A DNA stretch of 64,000 bases, taken from the NCBI GenBank assembly GCA_934525845.1, contig CAKSZS010000002.1, forward strand, positions 62,001 to 126,000. The letters run 5' to 3'. Made by a program: the position numbers and the translations under genes. The stretch comes from an uncultured Faecalibacterium sp. (GTDB taxonomy: Bacteria; Bacillota; Clostridia; Oscillospirales; Ruminococcaceae). Shown here one piece after another: positions 46,162 to 55,569 of the stretch; position 1 is the stretch's first letter, and every line of letters begins with the position of its first letter. The notes beneath the pieces were generated by a model that saw only the letters and a program-made list of their open reading frames with translations, ran no database searches and was not told the DNA's origin.

Positions 46162-48573
46162 TCACTTCAGTTCAACAACCGTTACGCCGCTTTCGCCTTC
46201 GCCGTAGCGTCCCAAGCGGAAACTTTTGACCATCCGATTGCCGCGCAGATGTTTATGGATCGCGGTGCGCAGAGCACCCGTTCCGTTGCCATGGATCAGA
46301 TAAACGACCGTCTGGCCGTTCAAAAGGGCGCGGTCAATGAAGGAGTCCACTTCCGGCAGTGCTTCGTCCACGGTCAGACCCAGCAGATTGCACTCCATCT
46401 TGGCCGAACGCTGCACCCGCTCTACCCTGCCGTTGGGCCGGTTGGCGTCGCCGGTCAGGCGGGAATACCGCTGCTGTGCTTTGGTCTGGGGTTTCTTCTC
46501 CTTGACCAGCTTTTCCGGCTGCTTCAGGCCGCTCAGCGGCACTTTGGTCTTGATGATGCCGGCTCGTACCAGAACATCGCCATTTTTATCCGGCAGCGCC
46601 AGCACCGCTGCCAGCTGATTCAGCTCGGCAATGCAGACCTCCTGCCCGACCTTGACTTCCTTCAGCGGCACGAACTCCTTGACCGGATTGTGCACGACTT
46701 CCGTGCCCATGAACAGTTTTTCCAATTCTTTTTTGGCGATCTCGCGGGCACGCTGTGCTTTCTGCTGGGTGCTCATGCGCTCGTCCTTCTGCAGCTGACG
46801 CAGTTCATCGGTCAGTGCATAAGCCTGGCTTTCCACCTGCTGTGCCAGGGTGCGGGCTTTGGCGCGGGCTGCCTCCAGCTCATTTTCGCCCTGCTGGATC
46901 AGCTCATCGCGCTTTTTCCGGGCAGCTTCCAGCTGGTGCGAAGCTTCATTCTTCAGCGCTTCCACCTCATTCTGGCTTTCCTTCAGCTGCAGCTTCAGAT
47001 CGTCCAGCTGCCCCAGAACCGCGTCCAGCCGCTTATCCTCCGCCGACAGGTGCTGCTGTGCCGCTTCAATGACCCGTTCCGGGATGCCAAGCTTCTCGCT
47101 GATGAGGAACGCATTGGATTTGCCCGGCACGCCAACGCTCAGCTTGTAGGTCGGACGCAGTGTTTCCAGGTCAAATTCACAGCTTGCGTTGACAACGCCC
47201 TTGGTCTCCAGCGCAAATACTTTCAGTTCGGCATAGTGCGTGGTGGCCATCAGCAGAACGCCGCGGCGGCGCAGTTCTTCGATGATGGCCACGGCCAGTG
47301 CCGCACCTTCGGCAGGATCCGTACCGGCTCCCAGCTCGTCCAGCAGCACAAGGGTGTGCGGCATTGCCAGTTCCAGAATGCCGGTGATCTTTTTCATATG
47401 ACCGGAGAAGGTGGAAAGGCTCTGCTCAATGCTCTGTTCATCGCCGATGTCCACCAGGAACTCCTCGAAAACGCAGATCTCACTGCGCTCGTCGGCGGGG
47501 ATCAGAAAACCGCACTGGGCCATAGCGCACAGCAGGCCGGCCGTTTTCAGCGTGACGGTCTTGCCGCCGGTATTCGGGCCGGTGATGATCAGCGAATCGT
47601 ATTCTCTGCCCAGCGCAATATCGACCGGCACGCACTTTTGGGGATCGATCAGCGGATGCCGGGCACGGATCAGAGAGAAGGAATGGTCTGTGCGCACGGT
47701 GGGTTTGAACGCCTTCAGGTCCAGTGCGAGCCGCGCTTTGCCCAGCAGAACATCGATGTCCAGCATGGACTGATAGCTGTACTGGAACTGCGGCTCAATG
47801 GCGGCCACCTGCGCCGTCAGTGCGACCAGAATGCGCTCGATCTCCTGTGCTTCCTGTGCACGGTACTGCAGAATACGGGCATTGGCCTCCACGACCGCCT
47901 GCGGCTCCACAAAAACGGTTGCGCCCGTGGACGAAACATCGTGAATGATGCCGCTCACCTCGCTGCGGTATTCGCTCTTGACCGGCACAACGTATCGGCC
48001 GTTGCGCATGGAGACCACGCTTTCCTGCAGGTACTTGGAGGTATCCATATTGCGCACCATGCTTTCCAGCCGATCCCGAATGCTGTTCTCGGTGGCACGG
48101 ATCTTTTTGCGCAGGTCATTCAGGGTGCGGGAAGCTGTATCTGCCATGGTGTCCGGTGCCAGGATCGCGCCGGAGATCTGCTGTTCCAGGCCCGGTTCCG
48201 GTGCCAGTGCATAAAACAGGTCATCCGTCGGCAGGGCGTCGTGCTCTGAGGCACCGTACCAGCTGGACAGATTCTGAAAATTCCGCAGAGCGCCTGCCAC
48301 CATCAGCAGTTCGCCCATGGACAGGACACCGCCTTTTACGGCACGAGCCGCAAGCGCCGGAACGCCCTCGACTCCGCCAAAGCGCGGCGAACCATTTTTG
48401 ATCAGCAGCGTATTGATGGCATCGGTCTGCTCCAGGGCGTACCGCACCTCATCCGGGTCACACTGCGGCTCCAGCGCCAGCATCTTTTCCCGGGCTTCCT
48501 TACAGACACAGCCTTCCGCCGCACGGGCAATGATCTTGTCCAGTTCTAACGTTTTCAAATAGCTTGTTTCCAT
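46162..48573 (-). CDS. mutS2: Endonuclease MutS2
   Basis: The 803-residue protein has the MutS core and ATPase with ITGPNTGGKTVTLKTAGL, Walker B VLLDELGAGTDPAEGAAL, the ATTHYAELK switch, a long coiled coil and a C-terminal Smr nuclease domain (LGLTVDEALPEVDSFIDRAL, LIHGNGTGALR). MutS2 suppresses recombination and acts in ribosome rescue in Firmicutes. It begins 15 bases after recO, its probable operon partner. Confidence 0.95.
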   Translation of the reverse strand: METSYLKTLELDKIIARAAEGCVCKEAREKMLALEPQCDPDEVRYALEQTDAINTLLIKNGSPRFGGVEGVPALAARAVKGGVLSMGELLMVAGALRNFQNLSSWYGASEHDALPTDDLFYALAPEPGLEQQISGAILAPDTMADTASRTLNDLRKKIRATENSIRDRLESMVRNMDTSKYLQESVVSMRNGRYVVPVKSEYRSEVSGIIHDVSSTGATVFVEPQAVVEANARILQYRAQEAQEIERILVALTAQVAAIEPQFQYSYQSMLDIDVLLGKARLALDLKAFKPTVRTDHSFSLIRARHPLIDPQKCVPVDIALGREYDSLIITGPNTGGKTVTLKTAGLLCAMAQCGFLIPADERSEICVFEEFLVDIGDEQSIEQSLSTFSGHMKKITGILELAMPHTLVLLDELGAGTDPAEGAALAVAIIEELRRRGVLLMATTHYAELKVFALETKGVVNASCEFDLETLRPTYKLSVGVPGKSNAFLISEKLGIPERVIEAAQQHLSAEDKRLDAVLGQLDDLKLQLKESQNEVEALKNEASHQLEAARKKRDELIQQGENELEAARAKARTLAQQVESQAYALTDELRQLQKDERMSTQQKAQRAREIAKKELEKLFMGTEVVHNPVKEFVPLKEVKVGQEVCIAELNQLAAVLALPDKNGDVLVRAGIIKTKVPLSGLKQPEKLVKEKKPQTKAQQRYSRLTGDANRPNGRVERVQRSAKMECNLLGLTVDEALPEVDSFIDRALLNGQTVVYLIHGNGTGALRTAIHKHLRGNRMVKSFRLGRYGEGESGVTVVELK

Positions 48574-48588
48574 AGATATCCCTTTTGT

Positions 48589-49335
48589 TTAAGGCAGCAC
48601 GCTTTTCAGAAATTCATAGCTTTTCAGCGGCTTATCCAGATGCGTCAGCGCATACTGTTCTGCCGCCAGCGCAAGCTTTTCCAAGCTGCCCATTGAAATC
48701 TTGAATGCAAAGATCTTCTTGTCCTCTACAAGGCAGATGTGCCGCAGGGCGTACAAGGCGCCGTGATCCAGATTGCAGGATTTTCCGGCTTTCGCCGCGC
48801 AGTCTGCGCACAGCAGATAGCCCTCCTGCACGTCCAGATAAAAGCGCTCCCCTTCGTAGGCGCTGCAGTCCCGGCAGCAGACCAGCTGCGGCATAAAGCC
48901 GCAGCCGCTCATGGTCCGCAGTTCAAAGACTGCTTTGATGACCCGCAGATCTGCTTTGTGCTCGCTGATCATATACAGACAGTTCAGCAGGAGCCGAAGT
49001 TCCTGCTCGGCTTCCTGCCCGGTCGGGGTCAGCGCTGCTGCCATTTCGGCCAGATACATGGCAAGGCTCATGCCCTCAATGGAAGAGGAAATGCCATGAA
49101 AGACGTTTTTGACCGATGCCTCGTAGATCGTATACATATTGCGGCCGGGAGCCAGCGTAAACTCTGAATAGCAAAACAGCCCGCAGGCGCTGAACAGTTT
49201 GCTTTTCAGCCGCAGGCTGCTTTTTGCAGAGGCAGAGATCACGCCCAGCCCCGGTGTCAGGATGGTCAGGATCCGGTCCGACTCCTTATAACGTGTCTCT
49301 TTCAGGACCAGACCCGGCGTTACAAAGGTATCCAT
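48589..49335 (-). CDS. recO: DNA repair protein RecO
   Basis: The 248-residue protein has an N-terminal OB fold (TPGLVLKETRYKESDRILTI), a helical middle and a zinc site of four cysteines (CCRDC and CADC). RecO loads RecA with RecR. The start ATG at 49335 fits the family N-terminus; the open frame upstream is not conserved. It lies between era and mutS2 in the usual order. Confidence 0.93.
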   Translation of the reverse strand: MDTFVTPGLVLKETRYKESDRILTILTPGLGVISASAKSSLRLKSKLFSACGLFCYSEFTLAPGRNMYTIYEASVKNVFHGISSSIEGMSLAMYLAEMAAALTPTGQEAEQELRLLLNCLYMISEHKADLRVIKAVFELRTMSGCGFMPQLVCCRDCSAYEGERFYLDVQEGYLLCADCAAKAGKSCNLDHGALYALRHICLVEDKKIFAFKISMGSLEKLALAAEQYALTHLDKPLKSYEFLKSVLP

Positions 49336-49373
49336 TGCGTTTGTCCCCCACCGGCTGTCTCCATCAGGCCTGC

Positions 49374-50312
49374 TCAGCGGCTGCCGTTCGTCTGCTTGAA
49401 GCCAAAGTTGTTCAGCAGGAATTCGTTGTCCCGCCAGTCCGACTTGACTTTGACCCAGCACTGCAGGTTGACCCGGCAGCCCAGGAACTCCTCGCAGTCG
49501 GCACGGGCAGCGCTGGCGATCTTTTTCAGCATAGCGCCGCCCTTTCCGATGACCATCCCCTTGTGGCTTTCCCGCTCGCAGTAAATGTTCACGTCGATGT
49601 CGATCAGATCGGTGCCCGGGCGCTCCTTGAAGCGCTCGACGACCACCGCAATGCCATGCGGGATCTCGTCCCGCATGAACAGCAGAGCCTTTTCACGGAT
49701 CACCTCGGCCACCAGCTCTTTTTCCGGCATATCCGTATAGGCATCGTCATCAAAATAATGCGGGCCTTCCACGGCGTACTGACTCAGGGCATCAAACAGC
49801 ACCTCACAACCGTCGTTGTCCCGGACGCTGATGGTGTAAATGGCATCGAACACGCCCAGGGCCTTCAGTTCATCTTTGCGGGCGTCCAGATCGGCAGGCT
49901 CCTTGACCAGGTCGGTCTTGTTGATGACCGCAATGGCCGGGCCGCCGCTGCTGCGGAGCATCTCCACCAGCACCATCTCGGATTCATTCAGGGCACCGTA
50001 AGGCTCAAACAGCATCATGGACACATCCACATCCGCAATGGAATCGCTGGCGGTCTTGTCCATCCGCTTTCCCAGCTTGTTGCGGGCCTTGTGCACACCG
50101 GGGGTGTCCAGCAGAACATACTGCAGCGTTCCCCGGGTGATCACGCCCGTGATGCGGGTGCGGGTGGTCTGAGGCTTGGAGGTGACAATGGCCACCTTTT
50201 CACCGACCAGCAGATTGGTCAGGCTGGATTTCCCCACATTGGGGCGGCCAATGACCGCAACAAAAACCGAAGACGTATCATAATGACCCTGAATGGGTGT
50301 AGCGTTACTCAA
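49374..50312 (-). CDS. era: GTPase Era
   Basis: The 312-residue protein has G1 GRPNVGKSS, the Era G2 region with TTRTRITGV, G3 DTPGVHKARN, G4 NKTD and a C-terminal KH domain (MVIGKGGAMLKKI). It binds 16S rRNA during 30S maturation. The start is a TTG: the one at 50312 is seven bases behind AGGAG, whereas the in-frame TTG at 50318 is too close. It follows ybeY in the conserved order. Confidence 0.95.
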   Translation of the reverse strand: MSNATPIQGHYDTSSVFVAVIGRPNVGKSSLTNLLVGEKVAIVTSKPQTTRTRITGVITRGTLQYVLLDTPGVHKARNKLGKRMDKTASDSIADVDVSMMLFEPYGALNESEMVLVEMLRSSGGPAIAVINKTDLVKEPADLDARKDELKALGVFDAIYTISVRDNDGCEVLFDALSQYAVEGPHYFDDDAYTDMPEKELVAEVIREKALLFMRDEIPHGIAVVVERFKERPGTDLIDIDVNIYCERESHKGMVIGKGGAMLKKIASAARADCEEFLGCRVNLQCWVKVKSDWRDNEFLLNNFGFKQTNGSR

Positions 50313-50369
50313 AATCAAACTCCTGTCTGTTCATGCGGGATCCGCAGAGTGAATGAAAAGCGTTCCGGT

Positions 50370-50861
50370 TTACTCGGTGTAGCTGACGGTACGGGGCAGA
50401 CCCAGCTGCAGCAGCACAGCCTCTTCCTTTTCCCGCATCCGCATGGCTTCCAGCCCGCCGTTCTCATGGTCGTAGCCCAGCAGGTGCAGCATGGAATGCA
50501 CGGTCAGGAACGCCACTTCCCGCTGCAGCGGGTGACCATACAGGTTAGCCTGCTCCAATGCACGCTCCATGCTGATGACGATATCGCCCAGCATTTTGCA
50601 GCCGTTGTTTTCGTCGACGTCATACTGACCGTCCACCCCGAGAGGAAAGCTCAGCACATCGGTGGGCATGGGCTTGTTGCGGTACTGATTGTTCAGCTCC
50701 GCGATGGCAGCGTTATCCACAAAGGTCACGCTGATTTCTGCCGGAGCATCAAAGTGCTCGTATTCCAGCACAGCGTTGCAGGCGCGGCGGATCAGAATGC
50801 GCAGTCCGGAAGGAACCTTGACTGCTTTCTGCGAATTGGTGATCAAAACTTTATTGGACAT
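50370..50861 (-). CDS. ybeY: Endoribonuclease YbeY
   Basis: The 163-residue protein carries the zinc motif HSMLHLLGYDHE near the C-terminus and the central TDVLSFPLG, the standard YbeY pattern. It matures 16S rRNA 3' end and helps rRNA quality control. It sits between phoH and era as in most Firmicutes. Confidence 0.95.
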   Translation of the reverse strand: MSNKVLITNSQKAVKVPSGLRILIRRACNAVLEYEHFDAPAEISVTFVDNAAIAELNNQYRNKPMPTDVLSFPLGVDGQYDVDENNGCKMLGDIVISMERALEQANLYGHPLQREVAFLTVHSMLHLLGYDHENGGLEAMRMREKEEAVLLQLGLPRTVSYTE

Positions 50862-50926
50862 AAATGTCCGCTCCTTTCTGTTTATACTGTCTTGGGTCGG
50901 AAGGGCTGTTTTCAGCCGCGGAAGTC

Positions 50927-51889
<963 letters not shown>

Positions 51890-51922
51890 GTGGCCCTCCT
51901 GATCACAAAATTTGATAGCTAT

Positions 51923-51951
51923 ATTGTACCACCAAAATCCGCAGAAGAAAA
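51923..51951 (-). promoter_or_regulatory. Extended -10 promoter of the phoH operon
   Basis: On the minus strand TGG-TACAAT (-10 at 51928-51923) is an extended -10. The -35 position (51951-51946) reads TTTTCT, a weak match. It precedes phoH-ybeY-era-recO-mutS2. Confidence 0.45.
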
Positions 51952-52080
51952 CTATGAAAACTGCACAAAATATTTTCCCCGGTTCCATCGCTTTTCCCAT
52001 ACTATGGAGCAATCGTTTCAAATCGGAGGGTTCTCTTTTCGCAACGGACGATTTCTGAAAATGTTTCGGGCAGAACGCGC

Positions 52081-52139
52081 TTGACAAAGTATATCGTTGT
52101 GCGATATACTTGCATCACGATATATCGGACGTCGATATA
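52081..52139 (+). promoter_or_regulatory. Promoter of the padR gene with an array of TATATCG/CGATATA operator half-sites
   Basis: TTGACA (52081-52086), 18-bp spacer, TATACT (52105-52110). A perfect 10-bp inverted repeat (52087-52096 with 52102-52111, five-base centre) fills the spacer and covers the -10. A second perfect palindrome CGATATATCG lies at 52118-52127 and a further TCGATATA at 52132-52139. This strongly suggests autorepression by the PadR protein encoded downstream. Confidence 0.8.
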
Positions 52140-52169
52140 AAGATTCTCGATAGAATGGAGGGCTTTCCT

Positions 52170-52490
52170 TTGGCTGAAAGCATGGCACTGACCGAATCGA
52201 CCTATTACATCCTGCTTTCCCTGTATCATCCGCAGCATGGCTACGGCATCATGCAGCAGACCGAACAGCTTTCCGGCGGACGGGTGCGCCTTGCCGCCGG
52301 GACCTTGTACGGTGCCCTGAACTCCCTGTGTGAAAAGGGATGGATCCGTCCCCTGCCTGCAGAACAGGGCAGCCGCAAAAAAGAGTATCAGCTGACCGCA
52401 GAAGGTCTGCACGTTTTAAAGCAGGAACTGGCCCGTTTGCAGCAGCTGGTCGCAAACGGTGAAAGCATTTTGAAGGAGGAATTCTCATGA
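52170..52490 (+). CDS. PadR-family transcriptional regulator
   Basis: The 106-residue protein has the PadR winged helix: TYYILLSLYHPQHGYGIMQQ, LAAGTLYGALNSLCEKGWI and RKKEYQLTAEG, followed by a C-terminal dimerisation helix. Such regulators repress their own operon and a membrane protein gene. I use TTG at 52170, eight bases after GGAGG (52157-52161); ATG at 52182 is the alternative. Its stop overlaps the next gene (ATGA). Operator-like palindromes in its promoter fit autoregulation. Confidence 0.9.
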   Translation: MAESMALTESTYYILLSLYHPQHGYGIMQQTEQLSGGRVRLAAGTLYGALNSLCEKGWIRPLPAEQGSRKKEYQLTAEGLHVLKQELARLQQLVANGESILKEEFS

Positions 52491-52990
52491 TCGAACGAAA
52501 AACGATCCACAAGCGGTTTTGGGTCTGGGACTTTGAAAAGGAAGAGCGCTGGCTGAACGAAATGGCCCTGGATGGCTGGGCGCTGGAAAATGCCGGCTTT
52601 TGCCGCTATACCTTCGTGCGCTGTGAGCCGGGCGAATACATCATTCGCATTCAGATGAACAAGGACGCCGATTACCGCAGTTTTGTAGAGGGCCTAGGGG
52701 CCGAATACGTCGGCGGCTGTGTCAACTGGGCTTATTTCCGGCGCAAGGCTGAGCTGGGGCCCTTTGACCTGTTCTCGGACATCGACTCCCGCATCAAGCA
52801 TCTGGACCGCATCGGCAAAATGCTATGGCTGCTCTGCCTTGCCAACCTGCTCATCGGCGTCACCAACCTGATGAACGGCCGGACGATCTCCATCCTGAAC
52901 CTGCTGTGTGCGGCCGTCCTTTCTTACGGCCTGGGCCGCATCCACGGCAAAAAGGAAGCGCTGGAAACCGAACGGCTTTTGCACGAATGA
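52487..52990 (+). CDS. DUF2812-family membrane protein
   Basis: The 167-residue protein starts with a soluble domain (IHKRFWVWDFEKEERWLNEM, ENAGFCRYTFVRCEPGEY), typical of DUF2812, and ends with two hydrophobic helices (about 108-150). DUF2812 genes are regularly paired with PadR regulators in Clostridia, as here. The biochemical function is unknown; a sensing or envelope-stress role is often guessed. AAGGAGG precedes the ATG. Confidence 0.83.
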   Translation: MIERKTIHKRFWVWDFEKEERWLNEMALDGWALENAGFCRYTFVRCEPGEYIIRIQMNKDADYRSFVEGLGAEYVGGCVNWAYFRRKAELGPFDLFSDIDSRIKHLDRIGKMLWLLCLANLLIGVTNLMNGRTISILNLLCAAVLSYGLGRIHGKKEALETERLLHE

Positions 52991-53057
52991 GCGTATCATT
53001 CTGTTGTCAAGTGCTGTTTTGGAGAAAAAGGCACGGAATCTTTGGGCAAAACAGCAA

Positions 53058-53086
53058 TGGCCAAACCTCCTTCTGCGTGCTACAAT
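53058..53086 (+). promoter_or_regulatory. Putative promoter of the 64-residue gene
   Basis: TGGCCA (53058-53063), 17-bp spacer, TACAAT (53081-53086). The -10 is good, the -35 weak. Confidence 0.45.
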
Positions 53087-53142
53087 AGCAAGCGTTGTGT
53101 GCTTCGGCAGCAGCTTCTAAAACAGTTGAAGGAGAATGAACG

Positions 53143-53337
53143 ATGGAACAATGCTATCTGATGCCCGGACAGGAACGCTGCGAACGTTTTAAGGATGCCA
53201 ACGGAATCTCCCGTGTTCATTATTCTTACCGCTCCCTGCATGGCGCATTTTTCGACTGCGAGAGCCGCAGTCTGGAAGAGGCACAGCGTCTGTGCGAGGA
53301 CTGGCTGGTGGGGCAGGATCGCTGCTACCGCAACTGA
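53143..53337 (+). CDS. Small protein of unknown function (64 residues)
   Basis: The reading frame is preceded by GAAGGAG at a good distance and by a plausible promoter, and is followed by a strong terminator, so I regard it as a real gene. The product (Met-Glu-Gln-Cys start; several Cys, Arg and Tyr; ending QDRCYRN) is soluble with no signal peptide or membrane segment and matches no family I recognise. The four Cys and aromatic residues could bind metal, but the spacing is not that of a known zinc motif. It stands between the padR pair and the selenium-cofactor operon without an obvious link to either. Confidence 0.65.
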   Translation: MEQCYLMPGQERCERFKDANGISRVHYSYRSLHGAFFDCESRSLEEAQRLCEDWLVGQDRCYRN

Positions 53338-53355
53338 ATCTTCTATCTAAAACAG

Positions 53356-53421
53356 AAAATCATCTGCAGCAAACTTTCTCTGGACGTTGAACGTTGAGAA
53401 GCTGTTGCAGATGATTTTTTT
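53356..53421. terminator. Terminator between the small gene and the selenium-cofactor operon
   Basis: A perfect 12-bp stem (53356-53367 with 53407-53418) surrounds a 39-base loop that can form inner hairpins. A T run follows on the plus strand (to 53421) and GATTTTCTGTTTT on the minus strand. The flanking genes converge. Confidence 0.8.
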
Positions 53422-53443
53422 GTTTTGCGGTCAGCGGCCTTTT

Positions 53444-54259
53444 TCACTTCCACAATTGGGCGCAGACTAGCTCCAGTACACTGCCGGCGATGCAGCGTGC
53501 CTTATCCGAGATGAGGAAACAGTTGGAAAGCTCTTCTTTGCGGGGGTCCACGTCGGCCACCTTGAAGCCGGGTGTGACCGGGTAGCCGCTACGCAGAAGA
53601 CCCCGGAGGATGCCGGTGATCTGCGTGGTCACCGGTGTGATCGTCCCGTCTGCGCCCTCGATCTGCGCAATGAGTTCCCCGGCTTCCACGATGTCGCCGA
53701 TGCGGTGCAGATCCACAAAGGTGCCTGCCGCCGCCGCATGGATGACCCGTTCTCTGCCGTAGCCGCCGATGACGCCCGGAATGCCCGTATTCGGGATAGC
53801 GGCACCTTCCCGGAGGATGCGTCCCAGACGGTGGCCGCGCTTGGTCTCCACGACCACATCCACATCCTGCCCGGCGGTAAAGCCCGGGCCGAGTGCAATG
53901 GTCAGCGGAGCCATGTCCCGCGCAGTGCCAAGGTTGCGCTTTGCAAGGATGGCGTCCACGAGCACGTCCGGCTTTGCCTGTGCAATGCAGCTTCCCGCCG
54001 GATCCACCAGAACCGGCACGGCGTTTTCTGCCCAGACCGCCTCTGCCTGAGCAAACGAATCGATGCGGACTGCCTTCAGGCCCTCCACAACGGTTTCTCC
54101 TTCATAGACGGCTTCACACAGAGAGACCTGCCGCCGGATGGCCGCCGGGTGTTCCGTTTCCAGAACCAGGACCCGCAGCCCGGCGGACCACAGGCGGTGA
54201 ATGGTGCCGGTGGCGAGGTCGCCGCCGCCGCGCACAAGGATCAGCGCATCGTTCTTCAT
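53444..54259 (-). CDS. yqeB: Selenium-dependent molybdenum cofactor maturation protein YqeB
   Basis: The 271-residue protein begins LILVRGGGDLATGTIHRLW and has GPGFTAGQDVDVVVETKRGH, ETNRGH-like and GVIGGYGRERVIHA segments typical of YqeB/EF2563. This protein is a marker of the trait in which selenium is inserted as a labile cofactor into molybdenum hydroxylases. The exact reaction is unknown. Last gene of the operon; its start overlaps the stop of the XdhC-like gene. Confidence 0.9.
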   Translation of the reverse strand: MKNDALILVRGGGDLATGTIHRLWSAGLRVLVLETEHPAAIRRQVSLCEAVYEGETVVEGLKAVRIDSFAQAEAVWAENAVPVLVDPAGSCIAQAKPDVLVDAILAKRNLGTARDMAPLTIALGPGFTAGQDVDVVVETKRGHRLGRILREGAAIPNTGIPGVIGGYGRERVIHAAAAGTFVDLHRIGDIVEAGELIAQIEGADGTITPVTTQITGILRGLLRSGYPVTPGFKVADVDPRKEELSNCFLISDKARCIAGSVLELVCAQLWK

Positions 54260-55314
54260 CCGTTGTTCTCCTCTTCTGCCGGGAGCAGCTGAAGCAGTAC
54301 CTCCATGGATCCTCCGCAGGCAGCGATGGCGGCATCGTCATTTGTGCCGTCTGCCGCAAAGTGCAGGATCTGCAGAGCAGGCTTTTTCCCGGCGAGCATT
54401 TCCTTGGCAGCAAGGATCACATGGTATTCCATAATGCCGCCGCCCACGCTTCCGACGACCTGGTTTTCCGCAGAAATCAACATTTTGGTGCCCACTTCGC
54501 GGGGGACTGAGCCATGCCGTGCCGTGATGGTCGCCAGCACCGCCGGGATGTTCTGTGCAGCATTTTTTTCCATCGCATCCAGGATCACGGACACAAAGCC
54601 CTCGCTCTGCCGGCGGGAATTCTTGACCTGGATCAGTTCTGCCAGAATGGATACTGCGATCTCTTCTGCCGACTGCGACCCGATGGACAGCCCGATGGGG
54701 GCATGAAGTGCCTCCACACGCTCCGCATCCAGACCTGCGTCCAACAACTGACGGCGGACCAGAGCGGAACGCCCCCGGCTTCCCATCATGCCAACGTATG
54801 CGGCCGGTTTGTGCAGGATCTGCTCCAGACAGGCCACGTCATAGGAATGCGCCCGCGTCACGACCACAAAGTATGTCTCTGTTCCGCCGGGAACCCGCTG
54901 CAATGCCCATTCAAACGGCTGATCGATCACCTCATCCGCGCCGGCCTGCTGCATCGGCAGCGCGTACTGCGGCCGGTCTTCCAGCGCCAGGACCTGCAGC
55001 CCCAGAAACTTTGCCAGCCGGACAACGGCAAGCCCCACATGACCGCCGCCGCAGACAACGATCTGCGGTGCAGCCCCAAACCGCTCGGCAAACGCTTTCG
55101 TGCCCGAAAGCTCCAGAAAGCCGGTGGCGGTATGGTTCCGCAGTGCATACAGCGCAACGGGATCCAGTTTCTTGGTACCGGTCTGCCATACGACCTTTTC
55201 TTCGCTCAGCAGGAACTGCTGTCCGGCGTCCGCGCCGTCCACAAGCGTTGCCAGCATACATTCGCCCTGCGGCAGCGTTTCCTGCAGAACTTTATAAAAA
55301 GGGGTCTGTTTCAT
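54256..55314 (-). CDS. XdhC-family molybdenum hydroxylase maturation factor with two XdhC/CoxI-like parts
   Basis: The 352-residue protein has a degenerate XdhC-like N-terminal part (GECMLATLVDGADAGQQFLL), a Rossmann domain with VVCGGGHVGLAVV (GGGHVG 89-94) and a complete second XdhC/CoxI segment at the C-terminus (PAVLATITARHGSVPREVG, VVGSVGGGIMEYH). XdhC proteins deliver a sulfurated (here perhaps selenated) molybdenum cofactor to xanthine dehydrogenase-type enzymes. I use ATG at 55314, about eight bases after AGGAGA; an ATG at 55338 overlapping the previous stop is the alternative. Confidence 0.82.
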   Translation of the reverse strand: MKQTPFYKVLQETLPQGECMLATLVDGADAGQQFLLSEEKVVWQTGTKKLDPVALYALRNHTATGFLELSGTKAFAERFGAAPQIVVCGGGHVGLAVVRLAKFLGLQVLALEDRPQYALPMQQAGADEVIDQPFEWALQRVPGGTETYFVVVTRAHSYDVACLEQILHKPAAYVGMMGSRGRSALVRRQLLDAGLDAERVEALHAPIGLSIGSQSAEEIAVSILAELIQVKNSRRQSEGFVSVILDAMEKNAAQNIPAVLATITARHGSVPREVGTKMLISAENQVVGSVGGGIMEYHVILAAKEMLAGKKPALQILHFAADGTNDDAAIAACGGSMEVLLQLLPAEEENNG

Positions 55315-55334
55315 TACAACTTCTCCTGTATTGC

Positions 55335-55565
55335 TCATTGTTCCACTGAAGTGACCGCATCAAAGGCTGACCGCTCCAGCTTTTCCTGCCAAGCCGCCCA
55401 ATCCTCCGGCAGCATCCGCCAGGCAAGGCCGCATCCGGCAGAGATCTCCCGGGGCAGCGGGATCAGCCGCCCCGGGATTCCGGCGGCCAGACAGTGCTTT
55501 TCCCAGGCCATGGCTTCCGCTGTTGTTCGGAAGGACAGCACCTGATAGGTTCGTTTGTTCCGCAT
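55335..55565 (-). CDS. DUF3343 protein (putative sulfur/selenium carrier)
   Basis: A 76-residue protein with YQVLSFRTTAEAMAWEKHCLAAGIPGRLIPLPREISAGCGLAWRM in pieces typical of DUF3343; the conserved cysteine of SAGCGLAW is present. The family co-occurs with YedF, SelD and selenium-dependent molybdenum hydroxylases. Its likely role as a sulfur or selenium relay is inferred from that association. It lies directly after the desulfurase-like gene. Confidence 0.87.
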   Translation of the reverse strand: MRNKRTYQVLSFRTTAEAMAWEKHCLAAGIPGRLIPLPREISAGCGLAWRMLPEDWAAWQEKLERSAFDAVTSVEQ

Positions 55566-55569
55566 GGGT

